Source: a virus. From it: DNA of 45,156 nucleotides. Made by a program: the position numbers and the translations under genes. The stretch is from IMG/VR virus record IMGVR_UViG_3300043313_000951, positions 1-45,156 of that record; one strand, written 5' to 3'. Each line of letters starts with the position of its first letter. Positions within the stretch are counted from its first letter, which is position 1. The notes below the pieces were generated by a model. The model did no database searches. It had not been told where the DNA came from and was given only the letters and a program-made list of their open reading frames with translations. Positions 28,958 to 37,038 of the stretch are shown in pieces.

Positions 28958-29542
28958 TCAACACGCTGTCTCGGCGTCCACGGGCGGAGTGCCCGCGGCG
29001 CCGGGTTCGTCGCTTGCTTTCGTCGTGCTCGTGACGGCCACGCCGCCGGGGCCGATCTTCACCGTCGGCCGCGCTTCGCCCGCCCAAGTGCGGCGCTCGA
29101 TCCCGCGGTCGATCGAGAGCTTGATCTCGTAAACCGCGCCGCCGAACACCGCGGAGCCGGCTGCGTCTTGGGGGGTCACGAAGCGGCCGGCGCCGTATTG
29201 AATGAAGTTCTTTCGGGCGCGCACGAGGTAGTCAAGCTCGGCGAGCACGTGACCGCGCACTTGATTGGCAAGCCGCGAGTGATCGCGCCAGCCAGCGTTC
29301 GAAACGTTCGAGCGCGCGTAGATCAGGATCTGCACGCCCTGCCAACACACGAGCGGCATGCGCGGGTTTGGGTGCGTGCCCTTCGGAGTCTCGAAGGTGT
29401 CTCCGTCGTCGTCGTACTGAACAACGATGCGATCGGTCGTCGAATAAAGGTCCTCGCTCGACTCGGGCCCGAACACGACCGGGAAGGGAACGCCTTGCGC
29501 GGCGAGCGCAACCGCGAGCTGATCGGTGATCGCGGCGAGCAT
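28958..29542 (-). CDS. Tail terminator-like protein (194 aa)
   Basis: ATG 29542 overlaps the upstream stop (TAATG). It begins AAITDQLAVALAAQGVPFPVVFG and has a core of strands and helices (RIVVQYDDDGDTFETPKG, MPLVCWQGVQILIYARS, AELDYLVRARKNFIQYG). The C-terminus is disordered and Pro/Ala-rich. In Mu-like order this is the gp37-type tail terminator before the sheath. Assignment by position and pattern. Confidence 0.65.
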   Translation of the reverse strand: MLAAITDQLAVALAAQGVPFPVVFGPESSEDLYSTTDRIVVQYDDDGDTFETPKGTHPNPRMPLVCWQGVQILIYARSNVSNAGWRDHSRLANQVRGHVLAELDYLVRARKNFIQYGAGRFVTPQDAAGSAVFGGAVYEIKLSIDRGIERRTWAGEARPTVKIGPGGVAVTSTTKASDEPGAAGTPPVDAETAC

Positions 29543-29946
29543 TACCCGACCCCCTTGAGCTTGGCGTGGATTACCGCGTTCGTCGTCTCGCGGAGCGCCG
29601 CGACGTATTTGATGGGGAGCTTTCCGCGCGGGAAGATCGGGCGCTTGCCGAGTTGGAACTTTGCGTAGCGCGGGCCGAGCTGCGCGCGGAGACGCGTGCC
29701 CGTCGCGACGTAAGCGACGCCGCCGGCGAGCGCACCGGAGTCGCGAAGCGTGACGCGCTCCCCGTCTTCGCCCGGGGCCCATGCGTCGCCGTAAGCATTC
29801 TCGCTCGCGTTGAACGTCTCGCGCCCGAGCGCGGTGATCTTGCCCGCGGCCGCGGTCGCGACCTTCGCGCCAACCGTCCGGGGGAGCTCGCGGATTGATC
29901 GCTCGAGCGCACGCAGTTTGCCGATGTCTCCGCGGAGGCCGCTCAT
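29542..29946 (-). CDS. Phage virion morphogenesis protein (134 aa)
   Basis: ATG 29946. Helical first half (IGKLRALERSIRELPRTVGAKVATAAAGKI), then TFNASENAYGDAWAPGEDGERVTLRDSGAL, the signature segment of gpG/HK97-gp10-like virion morphogenesis proteins, then strands ARLGPRYAKFQLGKRPIFPRG. Needed for tail or neck completion. A longer upstream frame exists but is non-conserved; I prefer ATG 29946, which overlaps the next gene by ATGA. Confidence 0.75.
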   Translation of the reverse strand: MSGLRGDIGKLRALERSIRELPRTVGAKVATAAAGKITALGRETFNASENAYGDAWAPGEDGERVTLRDSGALAGGVAYVATGTRLRAQLGPRYAKFQLGKRPIFPRGKLPIKYVAALRETTNAVIHAKLKGVG

Positions 29947-30572
29947 GGGAGCGTCCCTCCCCGCGATCCCGAGGGCACGCTTTCGGAATAGGAGAGGTTC
30001 GTGCTTCGGGTCGCAGTCGCGTCGCGAAGCGGAAGCCCCGCGCCGATGCGCTTGAATTGAGCGAGCGCACCGACCTCCATCTCGTTCATGCTCTCGCTCG
30101 ACTGCCCACGAATGAGCAGAAGCTTCTTCGCGGCCAGCTCGGCGACGAGCGCGCGGATCTCGACCGGCACCGGCACGGTTAGAGGGACAGCGTGCGCGGG
30201 CAAGCAACGATCGGCGAAGCGGGAATAGCGCTCGATCGTCTCGTCGACGGGAAGCGGCGTGGCGACGTAGACAGAGGTGCCGTTCGTCGTGAGGTCGATC
30301 GCCGCGCCGCTCGAAGTCGCTGCGACCTTGAACAGCGAATCGCTCACGCGGATCGCGTAGTACGTTGTGCCGGAGATGATCGGCGAAGGGAGTGAGCCAC
30401 TGCCCTCGACGCGAAAGACGAGCTCGACGTCGGTCTCGAAGCCGTGACCGTCGAGCTCGAAGGTGTCGCTCGACGAGAGCACCGACGCGCATCGTCGCCC
30501 CGGGTTCGCGAGCAGCCCGCGAGGGAGCCCGTACCGGTACAGATCAGCGCGCGTGGCGTAGAGGTTCGGCAT
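29943..30572 (-). CDS. Head-tail connector, gp36-like (DUF1320) with inserted domain
   Basis: A 209-residue protein. The beginning (NLYATRADLYRYGLPRGLLANP) and the helical second half (PVDETIERYSRFADRCLPAHAVPLTVPVPVEIRALVAELAAKKLLLIRG) match the small Mu gp36-type connector, but residues about 30-105 are an inserted beta-rich domain (STFEL-like strands, then IISGTTYYAIRVSDSLFKVAATSSGAAI). The usual family is shorter, near 140 residues. The insertion has the style of the extra domains found in the sheath and decoration genes. Confidence 0.7.
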   Translation of the reverse strand: MPNLYATRADLYRYGLPRGLLANPGRRCASVLSSSDTFELDGHGFETDVELVFRVEGSGSLPSPIISGTTYYAIRVSDSLFKVAATSSGAAIDLTTNGTSVYVATPLPVDETIERYSRFADRCLPAHAVPLTVPVPVEIRALVAELAAKKLLLIRGQSSESMNEMEVGALAQFKRIGAGLPLRDATATRSTNLSYSESVPSGSRGGTLP

Positions 30573-30589
30573 GACCCTTCACGCCCCAA

Positions 30590-30623
30590 AGCCCCGGCCC
30601 CAATGCGAACGGGGTGCGGGGCT
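30590..30623 (-). terminator. Hairpin after the major capsid gene
   Basis: The arms AGCCCCG (30590-30596) and CGGGGCT (30617-30623) pair, with a second stem CCCC (30598-30601) and GGGG (30611-30614) and a nine-base loop. On the minus strand it lies just downstream of the capsid gene stop at 30648 and before the connector start at 30572. Only TTT follows, so it is probably an attenuating terminator that lowers transcription past the highly expressed capsid gene. Confidence 0.55.
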
Positions 30624-30647
30624 GGGAACTGTTACGCGCTATGCGTA

Positions 30648-31592
30648 TTAGGGCGCGGTGCCGGCCCAACGCTGAATGCACTGCGGAAGTGCGAGCGCGC
30701 CATTGCCGCGAAGGATGTACGCAATGCCGACCTTGAGCGTCGACTTGTAAAGAGCGTCCGTCTTGTCTTGCCGGATCTCTTCGGGCGAGCCCTCGTCTTG
30801 CGTGACCCAAGGTTTCATCCCCGGCTTGTTCAGCGCGAGCGGGTACCACTGATCGTCGTCGGTGAACTCGTCGCAAGGGATCGGGATCACCGTGCCCTTG
30901 TAGATGTTGTTGACCGAGCCGAACGCCGAGCCGACCGCTTCGATGATGAGATCCTTCTCGAGAATGCCGCGCCAGAGTTCGGTCTTCGCCGTCGCGTGCA
31001 AAACGTGCGTCATGCGGAGTCCGAGCGATCTGCCGTTCGGCGCCTTGATAAGGCTGAAGTTCGTCATCGCTTCCGCGAGGTTGTTGACGGTGGGATCCGT
31101 GCCGGCGCCGGTGACGTCGTTGTCGAACGTGCCCGCGGCCGAGTCGAAGATGTTGACCGGGTGATCCGCCGCGAAAAAGTTCTTCGTGTCCCAGCACGCG
31201 GGGTTGTCTTCGAGCTGGCCAGCAATGATCTCGTTGAGCAGCGACTTCGCCGCCGTCGCCATCGCCGCGGGCTCCGCGCCCCAGCCGATGAAATCGGGCG
31301 CCTCGACGATGCTGGCGAGCTCGGCGACGCCGTCTTGCCAGGTCTTCGGAACCATCGAGATGCTCTTCTCGAAGAGCGAGCGGTACTTCAGATCGCCGAG
31401 GAACTCCTTGTAGCCGGCCGCCGTGACCGGGATCGGCCACGTGGTTTTGAGCGCGCGAGACGCCTTGTAGAGGCCGAACTCTTTTGCCCACTCCCGAGCC
31501 GGCTCTTGAACGAGCGCCGCGGCGAAGTCCTGAGCGAACTCTTCGAGCGCACGTTGCGCGTCCTGAGATACGAGATTGAATTCGGAACCCAT
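30648..31592 (-). CDS. Major capsid protein, Mu gpT-like
   Basis: A 314-residue protein of the Mu-like major head protein family. Start GSEFNLVSQDAQRALEEFAQDFAAALVQEP, then typical segments YRSLFEKSISMVPKTWQDGVAELASIVEAPDFIGWGA, NFFAADHPVNIFDSAAGTFDN with the conserved ADHP-type turn, and GTVIPIPCDEFTDDDQWYPLAL near the end. This should build the HK97-fold head shell. Start ATG 31592, with TTCTCC... upstream on the plus strand corresponding to a GGAGAAAT-type ribosome site. Confidence 0.9.
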   Translation of the reverse strand: MGSEFNLVSQDAQRALEEFAQDFAAALVQEPAREWAKEFGLYKASRALKTTWPIPVTAAGYKEFLGDLKYRSLFEKSISMVPKTWQDGVAELASIVEAPDFIGWGAEPAAMATAAKSLLNEIIAGQLEDNPACWDTKNFFAADHPVNIFDSAAGTFDNDVTGAGTDPTVNNLAEAMTNFSLIKAPNGRSLGLRMTHVLHATAKTELWRGILEKDLIIEAVGSAFGSVNNIYKGTVIPIPCDEFTDDDQWYPLALNKPGMKPWVTQDEGSPEEIRQDKTDALYKSTLKVGIAYILRGNGALALPQCIQRWAGTAP

Positions 31593-31625
31593 GAGCGATT
31601 TCTCCTTGTTCTCTCGTCAGTCGAA

Positions 31626-32687
31626 TCAGGACGTCTGAATCTTGCGGGTGTACCGAAGACGCACGGAATGGATCATGAGGTCGTCGGTGCCGAGCGTTCC
31701 GGCGGTCGGTGTGACAGTGAACGTCATCGAATGAGCGCCGGCGGGAATGTCCGCGGCTGCGAGCGTGAGCGTGAGCTTCTTCGTGGTCTTCGCGACGGCA
31801 TTGCCGACGAGGGCATCGGTGACGCCGCCGGCGTTCGCGTCCGCGTCGTGCAGATCGCCGTTCGCGAGAATGAACGCCGTGCAGGTCAGCGTGGTCGCGT
31901 CGCCGACGGTCGCGCCGCTCTTCGAGCAAAGGAACTCGAGTTGCGCGGCCGCGGTGTCGTCGAGGTCGGGCGGTAGCGACAGCTGGCAGAGCGCGGTGCC
32001 CGGCGTCGCGTCGTTGTTCCACCGAAGGTTCAGCGCCTCGGAGTCGGCCAGGTTGAAGCCGAACGTGGGCGTACCGGCGCTCACGAACTTCGCGAGTGGA
32101 TCGCCGTCGGCATCGAGGAACGACGTGATCGGAATGTGCACGTAGGCGTTCGCCGTCGCGGCGTCCGCTTGCAACGCGTCGACGTCGATCTGCGCGGTGT
32201 CGAGCTGGCTCGCCTCACTCGCGGCGATCACGAGCATCGCGGCGACGTGCGGCCCCATCCACGCGTAGACGAGACCGTTGCGATACTCGGAGATGAGCCC
32301 GGCGATCGCGCGCGTGTCGGTGCCGTTTGTGAGCGCGAGCGTCTGATCGTCGACGACGAAGCAGACCTTTCCCGCGTCGTCCGCCGCGATGTCATCACCG
32401 CCGCCGCTCGCCGAGAGGTACCCGAAAACGCCGAACTCGACCTCGACCTGGACGGCATCGGCCGCGCCACCGAGCACGGAGCCGGTGCGGTTGTCGTAGG
32501 TCGCCGAGGCTTTGCCGACGACCTTGACGCAACCGGCCGCGATGAGACCGCCGGGCATCGCGCGACCGGAGGAGTCGAGGCCGACGATCGCGCCCTTGAA
32601 GATGCGGACGTTCGCCTTGATGGGGTAGGTGCCGCGCGCCGGTAGCAGCCCGGCGAATTCCGTCATGCGTTCGATCGACAGGCTCAT
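31626..32687 (-). CDS. Head decoration / stabilising protein with added C-terminal domain
   Basis: A 353-residue protein. The first 140 residues (ERMTEFAGLLPARGTYPIKANVRIFKGAIVGLDSSGRAMPGG, then AGCVKVVGKASATYDNRTG, FGVFGYLSASGGGDDIAADDAGKVCFVVDDQTLAL) match the small capsid-decoration type of DUF2190. The remaining 200 residues form a beta-sandwich with a DADGDPLAKFVSAGTPTFGFNLADSEALNLRWNND segment that may face outward. The fusion is longer than the usual decoration protein, near 120-150 residues. Confidence 0.65.
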   Translation of the reverse strand: MSLSIERMTEFAGLLPARGTYPIKANVRIFKGAIVGLDSSGRAMPGGLIAAGCVKVVGKASATYDNRTGSVLGGAADAVQVEVEFGVFGYLSASGGGDDIAADDAGKVCFVVDDQTLALTNGTDTRAIAGLISEYRNGLVYAWMGPHVAAMLVIAASEASQLDTAQIDVDALQADAATANAYVHIPITSFLDADGDPLAKFVSAGTPTFGFNLADSEALNLRWNNDATPGTALCQLSLPPDLDDTAAAQLEFLCSKSGATVGDATTLTCTAFILANGDLHDADANAGGVTDALVGNAVAKTTKKLTLTLAAADIPAGAHSMTFTVTPTAGTLGTDDLMIHSVRLRYTRKIQTS

Positions 32688-32690
32688 TGG

Positions 32691-33899
32691 TCAGGCTCCC
32701 TGCACGTTCGTGGTATTGCTGCGCGCTCGGATGCCGGCGCGGGTTGCGGCGTACTTCGCGGGGTCGATCTTGCGTTCGGTACAAATCGCGAGCTCGCGAT
32801 CGCTGAGCCCATGCGCGCCGGCGCCGCCCTTGGCCGGCGGGCGGATCGGGTCGTTCTCGCTGCGCGCGCCCTTCGGGGGGGTGAGAGCAGCCACGCGAGC
32901 GCGGAGCTCGGCGATCGGTTCCTTGGCCAGGCGCTCACACGGCGTCTTGCCGTCGGGAATGCCTTCCTTGTCTTTCGCCCACGCCGTCGCCGGCGTCTCG
33001 GCTCGGAGCTTGACGAGCTCGCCGACGAGGCGACGCTTCTCGGAGCTCTCGAACGTTGTCCGCTCGGTGTCGAGCCGCGTGGTCTCGGCTTCGAGCTTGA
33101 GGTGCGACTCACGCCACGCCGTGATCTCGGTCATCGCCTCGCCAAGATCTTTGCGCCCGGTGAGACGCACGAGCGCGCGCGAAGCGGTGCCGAGCCGAGC
33201 CGCGGCCGCCATGGGCGCGGGCTGCTCTTCGATCGGCGGCTCCTTCGCCGCTTCTTCGGGTTTCGGCTCTTCGCTCACGCCGTTCGCGGCGTCGGTGACT
33301 TTCTTGACCATGGCGCCGATCGTCGCGATGACGTCTTCGACGGTGGCATCCGCGCCGAGGCCGAGGGCTTCCGCGATCGCGATGAGTTGCTCTTGAGTCA
33401 TGGGGTCGTCTCCGCCGTTGAGGGAAGCCGCGACGAGCGGCTCGAGCTTGTCGGTTGCTGGCAATGCGGTGATCGCAACGTTGAGGATCCGCTTGATCCG
33501 CCGCGTGTTCTTTTCGAATTCGAAGACGGGCGAGATGTAGCGTTGACGCTTCTCGCGAAGGCGCGCTTCGCCGTCCGGCGTCCAGGTGACGTTAGTCGCC
33601 CAAAGCTCGCCGTTGCGAAGCTCGAGGCGACACCAGCCGCGCGCGTCGGGGTCGAAGTTCGGGCCCTCGTCGTCGAGCGACAGGTGCTCGAGGTCGATCA
33701 TGATGTCGGCGCCGTGACTCTCGAAGCGAGCCATCACCTCGCGCGCAGCTTGCTCGTCGAAGAGCCCGCCGCCGTTCAACGTCGTGTTCATGCCCGCGGT
33801 GAAGATCCGGAACTCCGTCGGCGGCGCCTCGCTCGAGGCGAGGACGCTGAGCACCATCAAACCAGCATGGTGAGCTCCTTTGCGTGCACGAATTCTCAT
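32691..33899 (-). CDS. Head maturation protease and scaffold, Mu I-like
   Basis: A 402-residue protein by ATG 33899; ATG 33857 gives 388 residues. The N-terminal domain (about 25-150) is the Mu-I-type peptidase: FRIFTAGMNTTLNGGGLFDEQ, DIMIDLEHLSLDDEGPNFDPDARGWCRLEL, TPDGEARLREKRQRYISPVFEF and RILNVAITALPATDKLEPLV. The second half is a charged, helical scaffold (EPKPEEAAKEPPIEEQPAP linker, then KLEAETTRLDTERTTFESSEKRRLVGELVKL) ending ARSNTTNVQGA. It shapes the procapsid and is cleaved away. A Shine-Dalgarno AAAGGAG precedes a three-codon leader MLV whose stop overlaps ATG 33857, so start choice is open. Confidence 0.85.
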   Translation of the reverse strand: MRIRARKGAHHAGLMVLSVLASSEAPPTEFRIFTAGMNTTLNGGGLFDEQAAREVMARFESHGADIMIDLEHLSLDDEGPNFDPDARGWCRLELRNGELWATNVTWTPDGEARLREKRQRYISPVFEFEKNTRRIKRILNVAITALPATDKLEPLVAASLNGGDDPMTQEQLIAIAEALGLGADATVEDVIATIGAMVKKVTDAANGVSEEPKPEEAAKEPPIEEQPAPMAAAARLGTASRALVRLTGRKDLGEAMTEITAWRESHLKLEAETTRLDTERTTFESSEKRRLVGELVKLRAETPATAWAKDKEGIPDGKTPCERLAKEPIAELRARVAALTPPKGARSENDPIRPPAKGGAGAHGLSDRELAICTERKIDPAKYAATRAGIRARSNTTNVQGA

Positions 33900-33998
33900 T
33901 CGCTGTTATCAACACAAATGGATCAACCGATATCGACAATGCAAACAGTTTCGAGCTTTCCAGTGGTAACCGTTAACGCAAAACGTCGGAGGTAAGCC
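33900..33998. promoter_or_regulatory. Divergent intergenic region between protease and portal genes
   Basis: The 99 bases are more A+T-rich than their surroundings and separate the leftward protease gene from the rightward portal gene, so promoters for both should lie here. GTGGTAACCGTTAAC-type text (33963-33977) is a partial dyad. CGGAGG lies 6 bases before the portal ATG and is a strong ribosome-binding site. I cannot place -35/-10 boxes with confidence. Confidence 0.4.
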
Positions 33999-35570
33999 AT
34001 GGGCGCGCCGTCAAAACGAGCCAAGAAAATAAGGGTCGCCAGCGACTTCGACCTCATCCGCCTCGCGGCTGAAATGCGGCCCCCGAAGGTTTCCACTGGT
34101 TTGTATGCTTGGGAGCTCGATTCCATCCGCCGAGCTCGCGACGAACAGATGCTCGGGCGCTTCGAGCTCCCCGCCCGTCTCGCCGAGGCGACCTGGACCG
34201 ACTACGCGATCTTCTCGGCGTTCTTGAACCGGCTCGCCCCTCAGCGCGGACTTCCGATCGCGCTCAAGCCGCCGAACGATAGCGCTCGAGCGGCGCGCGT
34301 TCTCTCGGAGGCTGAGGCGCTCTTCGGAAAGAACGGCGTCGGTATCAGCCCCGACACGCTCAGCGATATCGACGGTGCACTAGCGAACCATGGCGTGGCG
34401 TTCGCGATCAACGTGGTGACCCCACGCGACGACGGATCGCGCATCGACTTCGAGGTGAAGACCTGGCCGATCGAGTTCGTGCGATGGGACCCTTCGCGCC
34501 GCGCCTTCCGAGCTCGGCTCGAGGGCGGCTGCGAGGAGACGATCTGCCACGGCGACGGCCGATGGATCGTTTTCCAGATGCACGAGCACGAGCCTTGGAA
34601 GCACGGCTCGATCCTTCCGGCCGGAATGCTTTGGGCCGATCACGCGATCGGGGTTCGCGACCGCTCGCACGCCGGCACGATCCGAGGGAACGGGAAGTAC
34701 GTCGGAACGCTGCCCGAGGGGATCGCCCTGCAGGACGAGGAAGGCAAGCTCACCCCCGAGGCCGCGGCGTTCGTGCAGCTCATGCGCGATCTCGCGAGCG
34801 TCGAGTCGCCCGTCGGCCTGAAACCGTTCGGCGCGGTGCTCGATCTCATCGTCGACAATTCGCAGGGCTGGCAGATCTTCAAGGAGATCATCGACGGCGG
34901 CGACAAGGCGGCGGACAAGATCTACATCGGCCGCGACTCGACGGCGGCGAGCGCCGGCGGCGACGGTGTCGAGTTCATGTTCGGCGTCCGTGACGACATC
35001 GTCGAGGGGACTTGCAACGCGATCTCGCGCGGGCTGCTCGAGGGGACGATCGAGCCGTGGGCGGCGCTCAACTATGGTGACTCGCAGCTTGCCCCGACGA
35101 GGGTGTATCTCCTGCCCGACGCCGATCAAGACGCGCGCCTCAAGTCGCTCGCCGAGCGAACGAAGGCGTTCTACGACGCGATCGATCAAGCGAAGAAGAA
35201 CGGCTTCGAGGTCGATCAGGCATACGTCGACGCGCTCGCGAAGGAGTTCGACATCAAGGCCCCGAAGCTTCCAACGCAAGCGGCGAAGGGCCCGAGCGTG
35301 ACGCTCGCGCCGACCGACGTCGCGAAGGTCACGAAGGTGAACGAGGCGCGAGCCAGCGCCGGCCTCGAGGCTCTCACGAAACCCGACGGCTCGCCTGACC
35401 CCGACGGTGAGCTCATGGTGTCTACCTTCGCCGCAAAGCAGGACGCCGTATTTAAAGCTTTGATCCCCCCGGCCACCGCGGGAGCGCCCCCGCCAAACCC
35501 GTCGGCGCCCCCGGGCGCCCCCCCGCCTGCATCGCCCGTAGCGCCGCCGAAACTTGCGGCAGTGCCTTGA
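33999..35570 (+). CDS. Portal protein, Mu gp29-like (DUF935), inverted
   Basis: A 523-residue portal protein of the Mu gp29 type. Its N-terminal segment (LAAEMRPPKVSTGLYAWELDSIRRARDEQMLG), a central region with FARVKTWPIEFVRWDPSRRAF-like strands, SFKxIxDGGDKAADKIYIG and the ending PTDVAKVTKVNEARASAGLEAL with a Pro-rich tail are as expected for a ring-forming portal. It is the only structural gene on the plus strand, reversed relative to terminase and protease. Its last 119 bases overlap the 3' end of the terminase large-subunit gene on the other strand. Confidence 0.85.
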   Translation: MGAPSKRAKKIRVASDFDLIRLAAEMRPPKVSTGLYAWELDSIRRARDEQMLGRFELPARLAEATWTDYAIFSAFLNRLAPQRGLPIALKPPNDSARAARVLSEAEALFGKNGVGISPDTLSDIDGALANHGVAFAINVVTPRDDGSRIDFEVKTWPIEFVRWDPSRRAFRARLEGGCEETICHGDGRWIVFQMHEHEPWKHGSILPAGMLWADHAIGVRDRSHAGTIRGNGKYVGTLPEGIALQDEEGKLTPEAAAFVQLMRDLASVESPVGLKPFGAVLDLIVDNSQGWQIFKEIIDGGDKAADKIYIGRDSTAASAGGDGVEFMFGVRDDIVEGTCNAISRGLLEGTIEPWAALNYGDSQLAPTRVYLLPDADQDARLKSLAERTKAFYDAIDQAKKNGFEVDQAYVDALAKEFDIKAPKLPTQAAKGPSVTLAPTDVAKVTKVNEARASAGLEALTKPDGSPDPDGELMVSTFAAKQDAVFKALIPPATAGAPPPNPSAPPGAPPPASPVAPPKLAAVP

Positions 35571-37038
35571 AGCCTGAGCGGTAGTCCTTCTTCTCTTCTT
35601 CGCCGAGGCGCGCGAGATGCCAGACGAGCATGACGAGCGCGTCGAGCCGGTTCGGGCTCTTGCCCCCGAGCGAGGGATCCCATTCGGTGATCTCTTGCTC
35701 GAGCTTTGGTAAGTGCCCGACGAAGTGAATGAAACCTCTTTCAGCGAGCGTGGCGACCGGCTCAGCCCGGATCTTCTTTCCGCGCGTGGCAAGCACTTCG
35801 ACGATCTTGAGCGCGAGAGACGCAAGCTCGCCTTGCTTGCGACGCATCGCGGCGCGCACGTTCGACGCGACGAGATCGCCGCCGCGGTTGCGTTCGACGA
35901 TGACGACGTCCGTCTCGTTCTGCTTGCATGTCTTGACGACGTCGTCGCCCCACTTGTCTGGCTTCGCGCGCTCGTCGTCCGTCGCATCGACCCAAATGTA
36001 GATGTGCTGATCGACGCCTCGCCCGCCGGCGATGACACCCGTCGGATCGTTGTCGGGCCCGGTCGCGATACCGGGGTCGACCGAGACCGCCGTTTCCTCG
36101 AGCTCGGGCGCGGTGAGGACACGGTGGGCATCGATCACTGATGCGCGGAACAACGCGCCGGGGTTGTCGGTCAGGATCTTGCCCTCGAGCTCCTGGTCTC
36201 CGAGGCGCGTCCCTCCGTACTTTCCCTGCATTCGCGCGACGTATTTCGCCTTGAGGTTCGCCGCGTTCTCGGACTGGGACATCAGGATCGTTACAGTCTC
36301 TTCGTCGGCAATGATCTCGCGAAGGATCTGCAAGGGAAGCGGGGTGCCGGTAAAGAAGATCTCGAGCTCGATGGGACCGTCCAAGCGAGTCGCCAGCTCG
36401 ATGTTGTGCCAGATCGTCTCGAGGTGCTTCCAGTGCGCGGGCTCGTCACACCACACGGTGTCAAGGTTCGGCCCGCGAAACTCCGGCTTCTCCGCGCTGT
36501 TGATGTACGCGAGCGCGCCGCCGCACGCCTCCGCGCTCGAGCAACCCGAGCACGTCGCGCGATGAAAGTAGAGGAGGCCCTTGTGCGGCTTGTAGACCGG
36601 TTTTAACCGCGGCGGGAAAACGGACAGGATGCCGTCGGCTCCGCCCTCCCCCATGATCTGGTAGCGCTCAATGTCGTCGAACGTCGGGCCGACAATGGCG
36701 ATCCCTTGCGCGCCCGCCTCGATACGCCGGCGGAGTCGTTGGGCACCGGAAAGCGTTTTGCCCGACCCGCGCCCGCCGAGCCAAAAAAGGATGCGGTGCG
36801 GGATGTCCGACAGGTCGGGATCCTGTTTCGGGCGCGCCCAAGTTCCCCAGTCGTACCGAAGCTGAGCGAGTTCGACCATCGAGAACTGGCCGATGATCTC
36901 GTCGCGACTTTCCTTCGGAAGACGGGCAAAGCGTTCGGCAAGCCCCGGCCCCTTGAGTGCCTCGGACAACGCTTGCGCGCGTGTGACGGCGTCCGCGTAG
37001 TGCTTCTCGAATTCGGCTTCGCGCGCGGCCGAGGTCAA
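35452..37038 (-). CDS. Terminase large subunit
   Basis: A 528-residue packaging motor. ATPase domain: Walker A GGRGSGKT (88-95), Walker B region VWCDEP (195-200) with catalytic Glu, then FFTGTPLPLQ coupling motif. Nuclease domain: SVDPGIATGP with Asp321, and VVIVERNRGGD further on, as in RNase H-type terminase nucleases. A Cys-rich insertion (ATCSGCSSAEACGG, about 161-174) sits in the ATPase domain and is unusual. It is coupled to the small-subunit gene by ATGA. The C-terminal 40 residues are antisense to the portal tail. Confidence 0.9.
   Translation of the reverse strand: MTSAAREAEFEKHYADAVTRAQALSEALKGPGLAERFARLPKESRDEIIGQFSMVELAQLRYDWGTWARPKQDPDLSDIPHRILFWLGGRGSGKTLSGAQRLRRRIEAGAQGIAIVGPTFDDIERYQIMGEGGADGILSVFPPRLKPVYKPHKGLLYFHRATCSGCSSAEACGGALAYINSAEKPEFRGPNLDTVWCDEPAHWKHLETIWHNIELATRLDGPIELEIFFTGTPLPLQILREIIADEETVTILMSQSENAANLKAKYVARMQGKYGGTRLGDQELEGKILTDNPGALFRASVIDAHRVLTAPELEETAVSVDPGIATGPDNDPTGVIAGGRGVDQHIYIWVDATDDERAKPDKWGDDVVKTCKQNETDVVIVERNRGGDLVASNVRAAMRRKQGELASLALKIVEVLATRGKKIRAEPVATLAERGFIHFVGHLPKLEQEITEWDPSLGGKSPNRLDALVMLVWHLARLGEEEKKDYRSGFKALPQVSAALRAMQAGGRPGAPTGLAGALPRWPGGSKL

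Noticed and set aside
30444-31976. A 510-residue plus-strand open frame opposite the capsid gene
   Set aside because: Its product is an Arg/Asp/Val-rich mirror of the capsid codons; the leftward gene is a clear Mu gpT-like protein with conserved segments.
34380-36131. A 583-residue open frame on the minus strand opposite the portal gene
   Set aside because: It is Arg/Ser-rich with no known domain, and the plus-strand portal reads as a recognisable protein. High G+C makes long antisense frames common here.
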